From assembly GCA_034769895.1 (NCBI GenBank), contig CM068372.1, forward strand, positions 237,422,343 through 237,486,342: a stretch of 64,000 nucleotides of DNA. The letters run 5' to 3'. The notes under the pieces were generated by a model that saw only the letters and a list, made by a program, of their open reading frames with translations, did not search any database and had not been told where the DNA came from. Positions 46,556-59,900 of the stretch are shown here, in pieces. The stretch is from Magicicada septendecula (Eukaryota > Arthropoda > Insecta > Hemiptera > Cicadidae). Each line of letters begins with the position of its first letter. Within the stretch, counting starts at the first letter, position 1. The position numbers were made by a program, and so were the translations under genes.

Positions 46556-47674
46556 AAATAAAATACTATATTGGCACAGATACGTTGATGACATTCTAAT
46601 ACTATACAGGGGAAACAAAAGACAATGTGAACAGTTACTAACGCACATAAACAAAATACATAAAAACATAACCTTCACTGCCGAATACGAACACAACAAG
46701 ACCATAAACTTCTTAGACCTCTCCATCACAAAACTAGAACACAGGCACAAATTCAGTATATACAGAAAACCAACTACAACTGACACACTAATACACAACA
46801 CCTCCAATCACCCAATACAACACAAACTAGCTGCTTTTAGAACCATGATACATAGACTTAACAACATCCCCTTAGATGAAATAGACTACAAAGACGAACT
46901 AAACACGATAAAATATCTAGCAGAATCTAACGGTTATGACAGAACAATAGTCAGTAAACTCCTACACAAAACACAAAACAAACAACAGACAAAGACAGAA
47001 AACAACAAATTCATAACACTAACATACATCAACAAACAAACAGAAAAAATTGCCCACAAATTCAAAAAAGCAGGATACAGAATCGCTTACAAAACTACTA
47101 ACAAAACAGAACACACACTATCAAAACGCATGCCCAAAGCACAAAACAAATTCGATCTACCCGGTGTATATAAACTAAATTGTTCAAATTGCAGTAAATT
47201 CTACATAGGCCAGACAGGACGTAACTTCAAACAGAGATACATTGAACACACAAAAGCACTCCACACCACTACAGAATCTACCTTCGCAAACCACCTCATT
47301 GAAGCAAACCACACATATAAAAACATCGACAATAACATGAACATACTACACGTACACACAAAAGGCCGAAAACTAGACACTCTAGAACAATTAGAAATAT
47401 ACAAACACACAAAAACAAATAAAAACGACATCCTAAACGAACAGACACAATTCAAATCGCACGCATTATTCGAACACATCTCACCACACACACACAGCTT
47501 CAATCTTTCGAAACACTTTCTCGTCGCCAACAACAAGACGAGCAGCGCTACTAACGACAGCCTCTGATGAAGCCTTCTATAGGTGAAAGCCGGTTTAGGC
47601 TGTAAGGTAAAACTTTACGTTTTTACTTATAAAAAACATTGTGTTCCGAGTCGTCAATATTATAGTGATATTTA
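46556..47674 (+). mobile_element. Penelope-like element, 5'-truncated
   Basis: Flanked by the 12-bp duplication CTCAAAATTTCA (46544-46555 and 47675-47686) within the hAT transposase. The 3' end after the stop holds CTGATGA (47564-47570), a GCCT/AGGT stem and GAAA (47585-47588), then GCC-GGTTTA-GGC. It has no inverted terminal copy, unlike the 32-kb element. Confidence 0.85.
46557..47567 (+). CDS. Penelope-like RT/GIY-YIG protein, N-terminally truncated
   Basis: One uninterrupted frame opens at the insertion junction. YWHRYVDDILILY is the RT catalytic motif, followed by TINFLDLSITK and YRKPTTTDTLIHNTSNHP (RT thumb/connection region). The GIY-YIG endonuclease is GVYKLNCSNCSKFYIGQTGR with FKQRYIEH, then the C-terminal KGRKLDTLEQLEIYKH tail and a stop at 47567. 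All RT motifs before YVDD are lost, so it cannot be functional alone. It is the same family as the fragments at 9.7 and 14.7 kb (shared tail) and distinct from the 32-kb element. Confidence 0.85.
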   Translation, partial: NKILYWHRYVDDILILYRGNKRQCEQLLTHINKIHKNITFTAEYEHNKTINFLDLSITKLEHRHKFSIYRKPTTTDTLIHNTSNHPIQHKLAAFRTMIHRLNNIPLDEIDYKDELNTIKYLAESNGYDRTIVSKLLHKTQNKQQTKTENNKFITLTYINKQTEKIAHKFKKAGYRIAYKTTNKTEHTLSKRMPKAQNKFDLPGVYKLNCSNCSKFYIGQTGRNFKQRYIEHTKALHTTTESTFANHLIEANHTYKNIDNNMNILHVHTKGRKLDTLEQLEIYKHTKTNKNDILNEQTQFKSHALFEHISPHTHSFNLSKHFLVANNKTSSATNDSL

Positions 47675-49150
47675 CTCAAAATTTCATTATCACCACAAAA
47701 CCCAAGTCCCCTTGAAGCCAAAAATTTCACAACTGCAACAATTCTTTTAAGTACATTCTTCCAATAATTGACCTGTACATTATATTGGGAAAGCAACCCA
47801 CTATCAACTCGTCCAGTAGTTTTGCTTCTTGCGACATAATTCATCGATTGCCTGTGCTGTAAACTGTTCTCATGCTCCATTAATAAGTTACTTATATGCT
47901 TCCAATCTTTATATCCATTTGAAAAACTCAAATTATTACCCGTAGTGTTGTTAAATAGATGGCAGCAATAACAATATACAGATTTCTTTGATGGCGAATA
48001 TAGGAGCCATTGTCTTTCTACACACTCACCATTCGTCAATTTGCGAGTGAAAACATTTCTAGTCAAGTTTCTAGTTTTTGTTTTACCGCTTAGATCAGAA
48101 AAACTTGTGGAAGTTTCGGAGAAGTCACAGTTTTTATTTTGGAAAAACTCTGGCCCTTTACGAATCCAAATATCGCGTACTTCTTCCATTAAAATTTCAT
48201 CACAGTACGTACCAGGGTCGTGAGATATATTTTCTAAAATACTTGTAGTTGGCAAGTCGCAGTAGCTTGAACTGGAAGATCCAGGCTGTGATGTGTGTGT
48301 GACTGTCTTTATATCTGGAACTGATGAACTCAAAACACTAATATTATCTTCTATGTCAAACATGGGACCCGTTTCTGAGCTTTGAAATTTAGAGGCATCT
48401 TGAGATGATGAGTACGAAGAATCAGTCTGCCTGTTAGTTTCTTCAACTGTAAAAAATGAGGTTAGTTTAGGTAGTTTGTTGATATTTTCTTTTTGCGCTG
48501 CAAGTTTTTTTCTTTTTTCTGAACCACTTAAATATGTTCTTTTCGACATAATTAAACGAGACTACAAAACTACATACAACACTTTAATAAAGATACTTTA
48601 TAATTTATGATAAATAAGCAAGTAAACAAAACGAATCATTGAAGTTTGAGACATCAATCCCCAAACAATCGACAGCGTCGACATCTATGCGTGCCTACAG
48701 GTAGCGCTAACGTAGGTGACCGCTAGATGGCATAGTTTTAGTTTCGCATCTGCCTTGATAATCAAGTTGACAGTAAGTTAACGAAAATCTACTGCCGCAA
48801 CCGCAACCTGATGTTTAAAAAAATTTCTTTTAAATATTTTAAAGTTATTTAAATATTTGTATACATTTTATAGAATTAATTAAGAAATTTTACGCTATGT
48901 ATTTTTCTGAAATTTTTTTAGATTTAGTAAAATTTTGTTCACTGTTTAGAAAATATTTAGAAATCTCATCTGGTTTCCGATTTACATTCAAATTTAGAAA
49001 TTTTAACGGCAATTCTTAGTAAATTACACTAAAAATTGAGCTCCTCTTTTTTCGGTGTAAATGACGACGGCATTTTGAGGCCCCCATCAAGCTGGGGGCC
49101 CTGGGCTCGTGCCCCATGTGCCTTATGGAAAAGACGGAACTGACTGTTAA

Positions 49151-50665
49151 CATGCTAATGAATTAAGAAATGTTGATGTTGTGCAATAAGAAGCTTGTTG
49201 ATTTGTGATTTTGTAATATCCACATTTGACATAATGCTTTTAAGAAAGGTTTGTCAAAATTAGAAACAGATGTTTCTGATTTGATTGTTGTTGTATATAA
49301 TTTCTTTGATGGTTGGCCCTCAAGGTGGGAGGATTTCACACAAGTACAAGACGAGGTTGGTGTTTGAAACCATCAGTTCCTAAAACATTGTTCATCCAGC
49401 TTGCTTACAATCGAAAATTCTGCCTCAAGAATACTTAAGCAGTGGAATGCTATTAATAACTATTTTTTTTAATTCATTCCCTTAAACACTCAAAACTAAA
49501 ATCAACTGATACGAGACTAGTTAAAATACCAACAATGTAAATGGACTCCTGTTTGTTCACTCAAGTGCACTTTTATTTTCTCACTTCACTGGTCTCTTTC
49601 AGAAAGATGAGCCACATGTTCATCTGGTGTATTCAGTAGCTAAAAGTATTGTCCAGATCCTGGTAGGAAGAGTGGGTGTGCAGCAGCAAAGAGGCAGATA
49701 CACTTTTTGAAAACAAAAACTTACTTCCATTGTCACAAATGGTTATCAGTGATGAGGTAAAAATAGATTTGGGAACAATGTGTGAAGAAGAGAGACTTAT
49801 TCTTACAGGGTGTGCAAAACAATTACACTGAAACATGCAAACATATTATCAATAAAGGTCCCATTACTAATCACTTCATAAAATATTTTAGATTATTTAA
49901 ACCGTTAGATAGTAGCTGAAAATTCTATAACAGATCTTTTAGCTGTTACTAGAGTGCAACCTTTCAGTGTACCTTCTGATAAGTTAATTGACGAGTCGAA
50001 ACTTTTGCAGCTTGAAGATCATCCTAAAGCTGAAGTTAATATTCCTGTATTGGAGCCTCTTTTTTCATAAGCAACTAGTGAATTGAATTGAAATACCCAA
50101 ACTTAAGTAAAGTTTTTAAATGCCAATTATGTCTTTCACGTGGAAGTGCCTACATGTTCATAGAGTGAGGGGTTTTCTTCTTGAGGAAAAGTTCTTACTG
50201 AAGAAGGTTCTAAATGTTCTGAATACTTATTTGACCATTAAAGATGTTCTCAAATTGTATAATAATAAGCCTGAGCTTGTACCAGTTACCAGACAGCTGA
50301 TAACTCTTGCTCAGTGACTACAAAAGCTATATAAATTTTTTGGAAGAAAGAAGACTGGAAGATGACAAAAAAAGAAAAGAAGACAAAACAAATGAACAGA
50401 GAAAAAGGAAGCTGAAATTTTAAAAGAAATAGAAGACGGAAAGAAATCGAAACAAGTTCAAGAAAAAGAACTGAAACAAAAAGTGAAAGAGGAAGAAGAA
50501 AGGCACATACTTGCTAATAAAGTATTTGAAGAAGCCAGCATTAGATTGCAGAAGGCTTTAGAAAAGAAACACTTCGAAGAAATAAATGTAGCAAATGCAA
50601 TGCTTGCGGGTTTTTCCAAAATGCAAAAGGAAGGAGAGAGTACGAGAAAAGCTATAAACATATGA
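49151..50665 (+). pseudogene. Transposase remnant of the old hAT-like element, right part
   Basis: Directly after the duplication the frame resumes with stops: MLCNKKLVDL, FCNIHI, then FFDGWPSRWEDFTQVQ near 49300. ESKLLQLEDHPKAEVNIPV and a LCLSRGSAY-like stretch follow near 50000-50150. The end is a Lys/Glu-rich region (about 50330-50660, KEEEERHILANKVFEEASIR) predicted to be a coiled coil. Several frames are needed and in-frame stops are common. The order matches the recalled family (DGPNVN, NLHI, GWPSRWEDF, SHG-A, coiled coil). Confidence 0.55.
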
Positions 50666-51166
50666 AAATATTGAGAAATGGAAAACTACTATAACCAAGA
50701 GAGGACATCATCACTAATAACTTCATTTTTTAATAAAAAACCAAAATTGTAATTCTAAATCTTGTGTTCAGATTAAACAAAATTTTGTCATACCCCATCC
50801 AAGAGTAAACCTCAGTGCTCATAATGAACTGTATTTTTATTGCTATCCTTTTTTGTACATTGGACATCTTAACCCTATTTGTATGTTTAATGATAGTTAT
50901 AATTAATCAATTTTGAAAAATTTTAATGTAAAAATTTTGCTTCAAGTTATATATAATTAAAGAGTAAGCACTGAGGCTTGATCTTGTGTGGCTTTTTGGT
51001 TTTATTTCACAAAAAAAAGTGTCTTATGTATAATTTACCTTCCAAGTTGAATGAAAAAACGTTAAACAGAACAAAATCCCTATGCTGTGTACCATTCATG
51101 TCACTTTTTTGGTCTATTTGTCACTTTTCTCGTCTTTTTGAAAGCATTATCACAGTTGCATGCCTG

Positions 51167-53045
51167 AGGTTGTGATTTTTTAAGATGACATTATTTGTAA
51201 TAAATATCATTATTTACCCTTTTCTGTGCCGTTTTGTGCCAACAGTAATCCACTTGGGTACCATTAGTCAGATAGAAAGCTCACCCTAAGGCTAAATATA
51301 AACCCTGATCTCATTCTTATTGAGTCTGTAGTAAAGTTCTATATACATATGTAGTGCTAGCGGTCATCAACTTTTCATACCCCACCCCTAAACTACATAT
51401 GGTACCTTATTCAAACTGTTTCAAACAGTGGTTATGAATACAAAAGCAATAGAATATTTTAGCTCTGCAGTACCAATGTTCAGATGAAACTAGTTGATTT
51501 TCATATACTGTATTTTACTTACATTACTATGTAGGAATTTAAAAGTGATTGCCATTTGTATTGTACAACATTTTGAGGCTGTACAAATGTTATTTTATGT
51601 AGCTGAAAATGCACACATGTTCAATTTCATAATTCATTCCATAAGCACTTGTTACATCAAGTGCCTATATTGTTAAAACACCATACTGGTTATTAGATCC
51701 CTATAAAATATGCCTAACTTCCAAAACAGTGTTTTAAGCATGGTCTAAAAATAATTTTTAACTACATTTTACAATTTCAATTTTGCGTTGTTAATTAGTA
51801 TTGTTACAGACGATTGTTTGAAATTACATGTTTTATATATCTTATATTATTTGACATTCGGTTCAAAACAGTAATGTATTCATCAGCCAAGACACTAGTA
51901 TTTGTAAATATAAATTCATAATTAACTACACATTTTACTAATGTTTTCCATTAACGACATACAGGTTCTGAACAATGGTACAGCGTTTTTTTAAAGGTTT
52001 TAGAAAATACAGTAAAACCTCGATGATTGTTTTTGACAGGGGTGGAAATGATGAATATGGGAAAATGACAGTTGCAGAAACCCACTAATTATTTAAAGTT
52101 AAGAGTAATTTAAGAACATTTATTGTATGCCTGCATATTCTTGCTTGTATTACTTTCAATTTCCAAAAACCACCAACTAAAAATTAGTTGAAATAAGAGA
52201 AAGTTAAACATAGTTATTTTAAAATACTAATATTAGCCTATAGTTATTATAATATTAAACAGTGATATTTAAAATTCTGATTTTCATGTTTTAATTTAAG
52301 GGGTTCATATATGGAAAATAAATTTTGTTATAATATTTTTTCCACTGTGACATCCAGCAACAGAAGGATGGTCCAGGCGGCAATGGCTTCTCAGTTGCCA
52401 CATTCATAAAGTGTACTAATCAGGTGCTGTCAAACCAAGCACAAGGTTTCCCATTTTCACTTCTGATCTTGTTGTGAAGGAAGATACTTGGTGTAAATCC
52501 TCAATAAGAATATATATATATATACATATATATATATCTCACCCCCTCCCCATGTAAAGCTCTTTTTTGATGATTTGTTGAGGAGCACTATGCAGGGTGT
52601 CCCATGTGGAATGGGACATACTTCAGGAATGCATTCTGCAGGAAGAAATAAACATGACATTTCATATAAACATAGGTCCAAGAATGCTGTTTTCGATTTA
52701 TGGTGAAAAATTTCACCTTGATTTCTACTCCCTACTGAAATTCTTGGAACTAAAAATTAAAGAATAAATTTGATGGTTTCTATGGTTTTTAACCTCAGAA
52801 ATTGAAAAAACGAGGGCCCCAGAAGTGTATCATGAGTAATTTTATAGAAAAGTTTCATAAATCTCTTAAAAGTGATGTCAAAAAAAAATCAACTCTTGTA
52901 AAGCATCGTAAATCAAGGCATAGGGATTTTATTCTGTAGTATTAAAAGAATTCACCCCTTGAGATATAAATATTTTGGTAAATAAACAATCCAAAACCAA
53001 TAGTCATCATTGCTAACCTTCTGGGTTAGGAATAATTGAAGCCAG
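51167..53045. other. AT-rich intergenic sequence
   Basis: Contains a short AT microsatellite near 52509-52540, a lone CAGTAAAACCTCGATGATTG near 52011 resembling one pogo/Tigger end without a partner, and GCAGGGTGTCCCATGTGG near 52590, a motif seen at ends of unclassified arthropod repeats. No gene is recognised. Confidence 0.4.
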
Positions 53046-54292
53046 TGTTAATAAACAAACTTAATCGAAATAAATAAAATAAAAATACAACTGCCAGGAA
53101 CTTACCTGCGATCTTTTCGCTTACTTACATTTCATATAAAAAACACGGCCATCAGAAGTCCAGAGTCGCCACGATGTTTTAGGCTATACATCAAAACCTT
53201 ACACTCTACCTTAATAAAACAAAAGGGACAATTTTGCAATCTGACTACCCCCCCAATAATAATTCAGAAGATATCCGGGAACGTTAGACGAATTTTTCAG
53301 CACAAAACACTAGGAAGTGGTAACGACGAAATAACTGCAACTAACACATTTTATATTATGGAACAAATAGGTTTACTGTTCAGCTTTCTTTTTCTTCGAA
53401 AATTACACAAAATAGAAAAAATACAATCAATCATTTCTATGAATTGCTATGGTAAATCTTATATAGATATATTTATAAAGGCCGCCCAGTATTTGTATAC
53501 ACACACATTTAAATTGTTCCCTTAATTTAGAGCGCTCTTTGACATTTAGGATAATTATAATAAAAATGGGTCGCCGCCTACTTAACTTTCTGCTTCCTAC
53601 TTCACCTCGTGTCGCACAGTGTACCTGTCCGAATATTTTGTCTGTTCACCACCTTTTCAATTCTTTTTTCTTCACTCCACTTACGTCACTCTGAGATACT
53701 GTTTCACTATATTTTATGAATGTTTAAACTTTTACAATTGAAATAATTTATTTGGGGCAACTGAGTCTTAGCGTGCGTCTAGCCGATGCAGCGGCGGTAG
53801 GTCGACTGCCGTTACATGCGGGCGGAAGTCACTGCCTTTCGTCTACCAAATTTCGCCGTCGTTCACAGCCTACATGTGGCAAATTGTTAGTAGTGGCACC
53901 GGGAACATGGTTTGTGAGTGCTCCCAAAGCGTTGAAGAAATTGCATTGCCATTCGTCACGTCACTCAAGTGGGTGTAGTTTCAATTATATTTCCGCCCGC
54001 AACCTCGCACGGGGTAAACAAATTTCACAAATTAGCCATGTTGGTTTAGGTCTCTAAGCATCCTGTCCGTGCGCTTGCTCGTGTTCGCGCGCACTGGTGT
54101 GTCACACAACACTTTATTTCCTGGAATTGAATTGCGTTCCACGGTCACACCTTGCAAAACTCTGTGACTGCGTTCTTTGTCTGGCTGACACCGTTTTATG
54201 TAGTTGACTTGCTACCTTATTTATGCATGGGGATTACAATTGACAATGACATAATTTGAATAAAATAAAATACCCCTTTCTGTCCCATTACA
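53046..54292 (-). repeat. Long terminal repeat A (3' LTR of an older element)
   Basis: Begins TGTTAATAAACAAAC and ends CCCATTACA. It aligns through most of its length with LTRs B and C (CTTACCTG, GAGTCGCCACGATG, CAATTTTGCAATCTGAC) but is clearly more diverged. On the minus strand it is preceded by the polypurine tract ATTGGGGGGGGGGTAT (54293 onward), so it is a 3' LTR. Its 5' partner lies beyond the window. Confidence 0.75.
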
Positions 54293-55597
54293 ATACCCCC
54301 CCCCCAATGAGAGGTCTTTTGTCGAGACAGAAGAACTCTCATTGCTACCCCTAAGAGGATCGGAGAGGATATGGTGCCAACAACCCCCTTTATTCTTAAC
54401 GCATCATGGGTAAACTACCCCCCTAGCTCGGCGACTATGGCTGCACCTGAACGAGATTACTGGACTTCTCTATCCGAGATCCCAACACCATAACATCAGA
54501 CAGATATGCACCATAGTACACCTCACCTTCTAACATTCCACCCTCAAAATCCAAACCCCTGGCCTTATACCATGCCAGATCCTCAACCGATATGTCCCCC
54601 TTACATGCACACTGGGCTGCCTTTAGCAAGTACTGGGCGCGTACACATACTTATTAATACATTCTAAACAAATTCCTTATTTAAAATTCATAAAATATTT
54701 ATCTTTAAATTTCAATTTCCTTTTTGCAAATTAACGTTAAGTTTTTTTCAAATCAAAACATCAGCTAATTAAATTCAAATCATTTAAATTTCGTTCAAGA
54801 ATTCGTTTAAGTTTAAAATCAAACTGTTATATTACCATTACTTTCATCAAAATACTAACAATCCTTTACATGAATCTATCACCCCTATCAATTTTCTTCA
54901 CTACTACTAACAATCACAAAAAACACAAATTGAACATCTAATTAAATCATAAACTCGCTTATTCTAATATTTGTTTATAACACATACATACTAAACAATA
55001 TAATTCCCTAAACACACTAGGAATACATATAAACAATAATATACTTGACACTCAAAACATCATCTATATGGCAGGCATACATTTTTTTTTTCCAAAATAT
55101 TTCTTTTATTTTTTCAATCTCCAAAAAATTTTAAAATCCTTTAATTCAATTCAGGAACGACATTGTGTGAATTAATTATCAGAAAATGGTTCTGTCTCTA
55201 ACATCAGTCATCAGCTGATCTCTCTGGGTCAAGTGAATGACCTTGACATACATATGTTACACAAAGCTACATCATAAAATACATGAAACATCCTTAAAAT
55301 TCTTTACCTTCAAACATGGTACAACATAATAAAATAAGACATTCAAAATTAACATGGTTATTATTATCTTACAATAAACAATAAAATTTACATTTAAATT
55401 GACCAAAAATTACACCTTTTCAGCTTTGATTTATTTTCAAATACTATTACAATCTGTTACTTGTTTCAGTTCTTATTACCTTTTGACTATGACTTTCTTT
55501 CTTTAATATTTTCATTCTCAGTTAGTTTGGGTGACTCTTGTTTATTCATAACATTTCAATTTACAACTTGGCATTTATATATACTCTTACCCCCCTT
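54293..55597 (-). mobile_element. Internal region of the older LTR element, 3' part
   Basis: Matches 56933-58150 of the younger element, including the conserved minus-strand frame KSSNLVQVQP / KSSDLVQMRP. It is interrupted at 55597 by the younger insertion and resumes at 63723, where CTGACTCTAATACTCAC aligns with CTGACTCTAACAACTAAC at about 58163 of the younger copy. Confidence 0.75.
54380..54660 (-). pseudogene. Conserved 3'-terminal coding remnant of the LTR family
   Basis: The minus-strand text LLKAAQCACKGDISVEDLAW, GSRIEKSSNLVQVQP recurs in the younger copy (57262-56960: LKAAQ, LVQMRPWSPNQGG, NKGVVGTSSSP). Conservation of amino acids across two diverged copies suggests former coding, possibly the end of a polyprotein. 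I do not recognise a domain. Confidence 0.35.
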
Positions 55598-56932
55598 TGT
55601 AACAATACATAATAAGAAGCCGAAATATAAAAATACATAAAATCCACTGCCAGAACTTACCTGTACGCAATCCCATCCACTTACCTGTTATTCGAATTTT
55701 ACCAGAAGACCAAGGTCGCCACGATTATTTTTTATATAGGATAAAATATCGAAAACCTTTACACTCCACCTTAAGTAAAAAGGACAATTTTGCGATCTGA
55801 CCCCACCCAATTAATAATTCAGAAAGATTCCGGTCCGTTAGATGAATTTCGCAACACAGAAATGAGAAAGTGGTAATGACGAAATAACTTAGACTAACAC
55901 ATTGTTTTGAAGTAAACTAAATAATTTTAATTAATTAAAAACCGTTTTAATGATTAGCACAAGAACACTAAAACACATTTTGAAATATACATTTATGGAT
56001 CATATTTAAATATTATATAAGACAGCCCATTCTGCCCACACACACTCTCACACAATTTAATACTTTACCCCTTTGTTTATTATACTTTACAAATCCCTTT
56101 TTTGTATTGAAACTGTCCACTACCGCGATCCCGTACGAACACGTGTTTTGTCCCCGATTCAATGTCCGTTAATTCACTTTGTCGTCATTTCACTGTACCA
56201 ACTTATGACAGCGATATGTTTGGTAAATTCTGGGGTCCCGGTCGGTCTTATTGAATTAATTACATTTTACAAAAACTCGACCAACCGGGCCCGAAACGAA
56301 ACTGTAAGCGTCTGTGTCTGCAGTCGGCTTCTATTGGACTATATGGCGTCTCTGACTAAGGTAGACTGTGTAACGTGGACCGCGAGCGGGAGGAAGCGGC
56401 GGTTCACTGCCACCTGGTTTTAGTCGCCGTTCATGCTTAATTTGTTGTGGCGTATTCCTCCTATGCATGCAACTTAGTCGTTCTATGTGTGGTAACCGAG
56501 GACGATATTCGCCTCTGCTACACTGATGTCACTAGTAGTAGGCGTGGCTTAACGACATTTCCTGTAGCTGGCTGGTTGGTGCTACAAACTGTTCGTTCCA
56601 GCGCCATGTTTTACAGCTTCGCTGGATTTTTTACGGCGCCACTAACAGCGCCCCGTCCTGATTGTTACGTGCGGGCGTGGTCACACATATGCACATTTCT
56701 GAGAAATTCGGGGAGGCGCGAATTCCTTACAGAGTTACTCAACACAAAATGCGTCTCTGCTTTGTTACACCACGGTTCCACTTGCCATGTGTTCTGTTGT
56801 AATGAAAAAACGTTCGTCGGGAAATAAAACTTTCACAATAAATTTATAAAATCCCACAAAAAATGAAATAAATAAAAATACAAATGCCCCCTACTGTAAG
56901 AAATAAAATGACCCAATTTTAGACGCGTTACA
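55598..56932 (-). repeat. LTR B (3' LTR of the younger element)
   Basis: TGTAACAATACATAATAAG ... GACGCGTTACA, 1335 bp. Its first ~30 bp differ from LTR C more than the rest. The 116- and 126-codon frames inside have no recognised function. Confidence 0.85.
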
Positions 56933-59900
56933 GTACCCCCTCAATGAGAATTCTGCTGTTCAAAACAGAAGAAATCTCATTGATAAACCCCGAAGAGGAC
57001 TGGTGAGGAACTGGTGCCAACAACCCCCTTGTTCTTACTCCTCATGGGTACACGACCCCCCTGGTTTGGTGACCATGGACGCATCTGAACGAGATCACTG
57101 GACTTCTCCATAAGAGATCCCAACACAGAGACATCAAACAGACAAGTACCATCATCCACCTTGCCGTCTAACATGCTACCCCCCCAAAATCCTCAATCCC
57201 TGGCTCATATTATGCCAGATCCTCAACCGATATGTTTCCCCTTTTATGCAAGCTGGGCTGCCTTTAGCAGATACTGGGCTCACACACTCTCACATTACAC
57301 ACTGACATTATAGATTATGAAATTGCAAACTTTTAAAAATTCTTTAAATTACAACACGTTTTCAGATAAAATTAATTCATAAATTTTGAATAAAGTCTAA
57401 AATATTCTCCTCATTATTTTCTGTTTTCTTTAAAATGACTTAAGTTAAACATTTCTTCTAATTGAACATATCCTTAACCTAACATGTAATCACTTAGAAT
57501 CTAACAATACAATGCAATACAAAATAAATCAATAAAATAAACATGGTTAGCACACAAATAATAAAATAATCAATACTTAAAATATTCATTAACTGGCAGG
57601 CGAAAACTTTTTTTTTTTTTTTTTTTTCAAAAAATCTCCAAAAAATATTTTCCAAAAAATTTTAAAATTCAAAAAAATTTAAGTTCATTAAAAGGTTTCC
57701 TTTACATGTAGAAATTATTTTAAACTTGTTTAAATTGATTAAATAAACAAATTGAATTGACTTCCATATGAAATTATATGACCTCACTGTCAGCTGATCA
57801 AAACTAGGTCAAGTCCAAGACCCTTGACCTACATATGTTATGTATACTTTCTGAAAATACATTCAACATCTGTAACAATCTAACTTGAAACACAAAACAT
57901 AATAAAATATTTAAAATTAACAAAATATTAATATAAATAATAAGCAAATTTACATTTAAATTATTCAAAATAAACACCTTATATCTTTACATTATCCAAT
58001 TCTCTCAAAGTTTTGTCACTGGTTTCAAAAAATGAAAATTTTATATATTCAACTACAACTTTCTTCATTTTACAATCTCATTCCCTATTACTGTGGGTGA
58101 TTTAAATTATCTATTCTCATTTAATTTACTACTTGATCTGTATACATATATAATCTTTCTCACTCTGACTCTAACAACTAACAACTTTTACTAACATGAC
58201 ACCCATCCCTATTAAAATATCTATCCCAAAACACTCTCTAACCCCAACTTATCATTAAACTCAAGTCGCCACCTTCTCTCTATATATAAAAAAAATACTC
58301 TAACCCTTTGTACATAGGATACGTGTTTCCCCCCCCCCAAAACTCAAATCCCTTATATGGCCCCTGGATTCTACCTAAGGCCTCCTCACTAAAATCTATC
58401 CCTATCCCGTCCCAACTTATCATTATGTTGCGGACTCCCACATTACACTACCCCCTACTACAAAATTGCCATCCCCAAAATCTCAATCTCATTACCTTAC
58501 TACAAATACAGCAAAATAACATCATTAATTATAAACAACAATATATCACTCAAAATTCTACATAGATTCTCCACAACTACTGTGTCAACATCAATACTTC
58601 TCAAACTTCTACAACATATATTAACTCAAAAACAACATTACATTATTTCAAAACAACATTTCGATCTTTACTACTTCAACTCTAACTTCAACTCGGACAG
58701 ATCTATATGTCCCACAAAATATTTATCACCCAAAAAATATCTCTTGTTAACTTGCATAAATTGTTACTTCACTTCTCACTTTATCAAATTATTTTTATCA
58801 CTACTTTAAAACATCTGTAATACATTGAAACATTACATCAAACCTTAATTACTTGGAACATTTATAAACCATTTTACCAGGGACATGTTATTGCTGATCA
58901 GCTGATATACTAACACAATGAAAACACATCTCAAAATTGAACAAATTACATGAAATATATATATTTTTATTTATCATTACTTCTCACCTCATTGTTTACC
59001 CTCTCTCTGATTCTGATACTTTGTGTTAACCGCCTGCCAGACAGTTTAGTTATTGGCTTAGTTTGAAATATACACACATAATGAAAACACATATTCTTAT
59101 CAATGCTTATATCTAACCTACGACAATAAAATAATACATTTAAAAGCATGTAATGAACACCTTATATTAAATGTCTGAGCAGCTAGTTATTTAACAGAGC
59201 ACAAGCATTTTTATTGGATCAAAATATGAATTAGCAAAAATTTTTTATGTTGTAAAATTTAAATTCGTGACTCATCTGAGCCACCTCCCGTCCACACACA
59301 CTATTTCAAGTTATGTAAGGCTGTGGCGCCCCCTCGCTTTCACAAAGACGGCATATTTTGGAGTAGGTTGACCTCTCCGTGTCTTCGCTTCCGCTATTAC
59401 ATTTTAAAATTATCGAATAGCAACATATTCGTGTCTATAATTACACGCCCTTAAACGGGTCTACCACCTGGCTTTGCTGCCCCCAAGCGGGCAGAGTGGT
59501 AGCCGCTGTTCCATAGTGCTTGGATTTCCCCTAATTGTCACCCCCCATTGAATTTCTACTATATACCAATTTCAAGTCAGCTATGGTCAAGGGACTTGAT
59601 ATGACCATAGCTGGCCACTAGCCAAATCCACGATTAGTGCTGGTAAGGCAGTAATCGCCCGAAAAGTCGGGGAAATCTAACTTCATTTCACTGCCTGTTA
59701 TACATCGTCTTATTATGTGCGACACAATCGTCTATCAGTGTATAAATTGAATTTACACGAAAAAGGTGTGCCGCACAATTTTCGCCCTTTTGGCCTCCGA
59801 TGGAGGTAACACTCTGTTACCTCCAACCCATTTCGCTATCTACGAGGGCACAGGCCACCCCCGCAATAGCAACTTAATAGCTAATTAAGAAATCAAATAT

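Larger units (their letters stand above)
44804..48549 (-). pseudogene. hAT transposase (DUF4371), split by insertion and one frameshift
   Basis: Starts at ATG 48549 with MSKRTYLSGSEKRKKL, the usual start of this family. A low-complexity S/T-rich linker and a TTF-type zinc-finger region (CVERQWLLYSPSKKSVYCYC) follow. The frame enters the Penelope insertion after GDNEIL near 47680 and resumes in the same frame at RSQNNSNYLGCLELI near 46550. The DUF4371 core continues with YYSISVDSTPDLSHVDQ and CRGQSYDNAPNVPGKY, then the dimerisation segment VVTNCSGEHSFSQLKRIKNE, stopping at 44804. The only coding lesion apart from the insertion is a one-base shift in the T7 run (45733-45739). About 870 codons in all, so the element died recently. 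Confidence 0.8.
44692..49142 (-). mobile_element. hAT transposon (DUF4371/ZMYM type) with nested Penelope element
   Basis: Flanked by the exact 8-bp duplication ACTGTTAA (44684-44691 and 49143-49150), the hAT signature. Ends are CAGGGCCATCTTAGGCCATG on the left and (inverse) CAGTTCCGTCTTTTCCATAA on the right, both leading into GGGGCC/GGGCAC-rich subterminal sequence. Total 4451 bp, of which 1119 bp is the nested Penelope element plus a 12-bp duplication. Confidence 0.9.
44405..51166 (+). mobile_element. Old hAT-like element, interrupted by a younger hAT
   Basis: Candidate ends are TAGGGATGCAAGTGTG on the left and, read inversely, CAGGCATGCAACTGTG on the right. Each is followed by repeated GTCACTTTT subterminal motifs. 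Coding remains lie on both sides of the inserted element. The flanking 8-mers are not a clear duplication, so the exact ends are provisional. The N-terminal half of the coding region is missing. Confidence 0.5.

Noticed and set aside
52011..52045. Possible second Tigger/pogo element
   Set aside because: Only one end-like sequence (CAGTAAAACCTCGATGATTG) is present and no inverted partner was found.
56073..56827. Frames of 116 and 126 codons within LTR B (and their copies in LTR C)
   Set aside because: They lie wholly in LTRs and on the strand opposite to the element's transcription.
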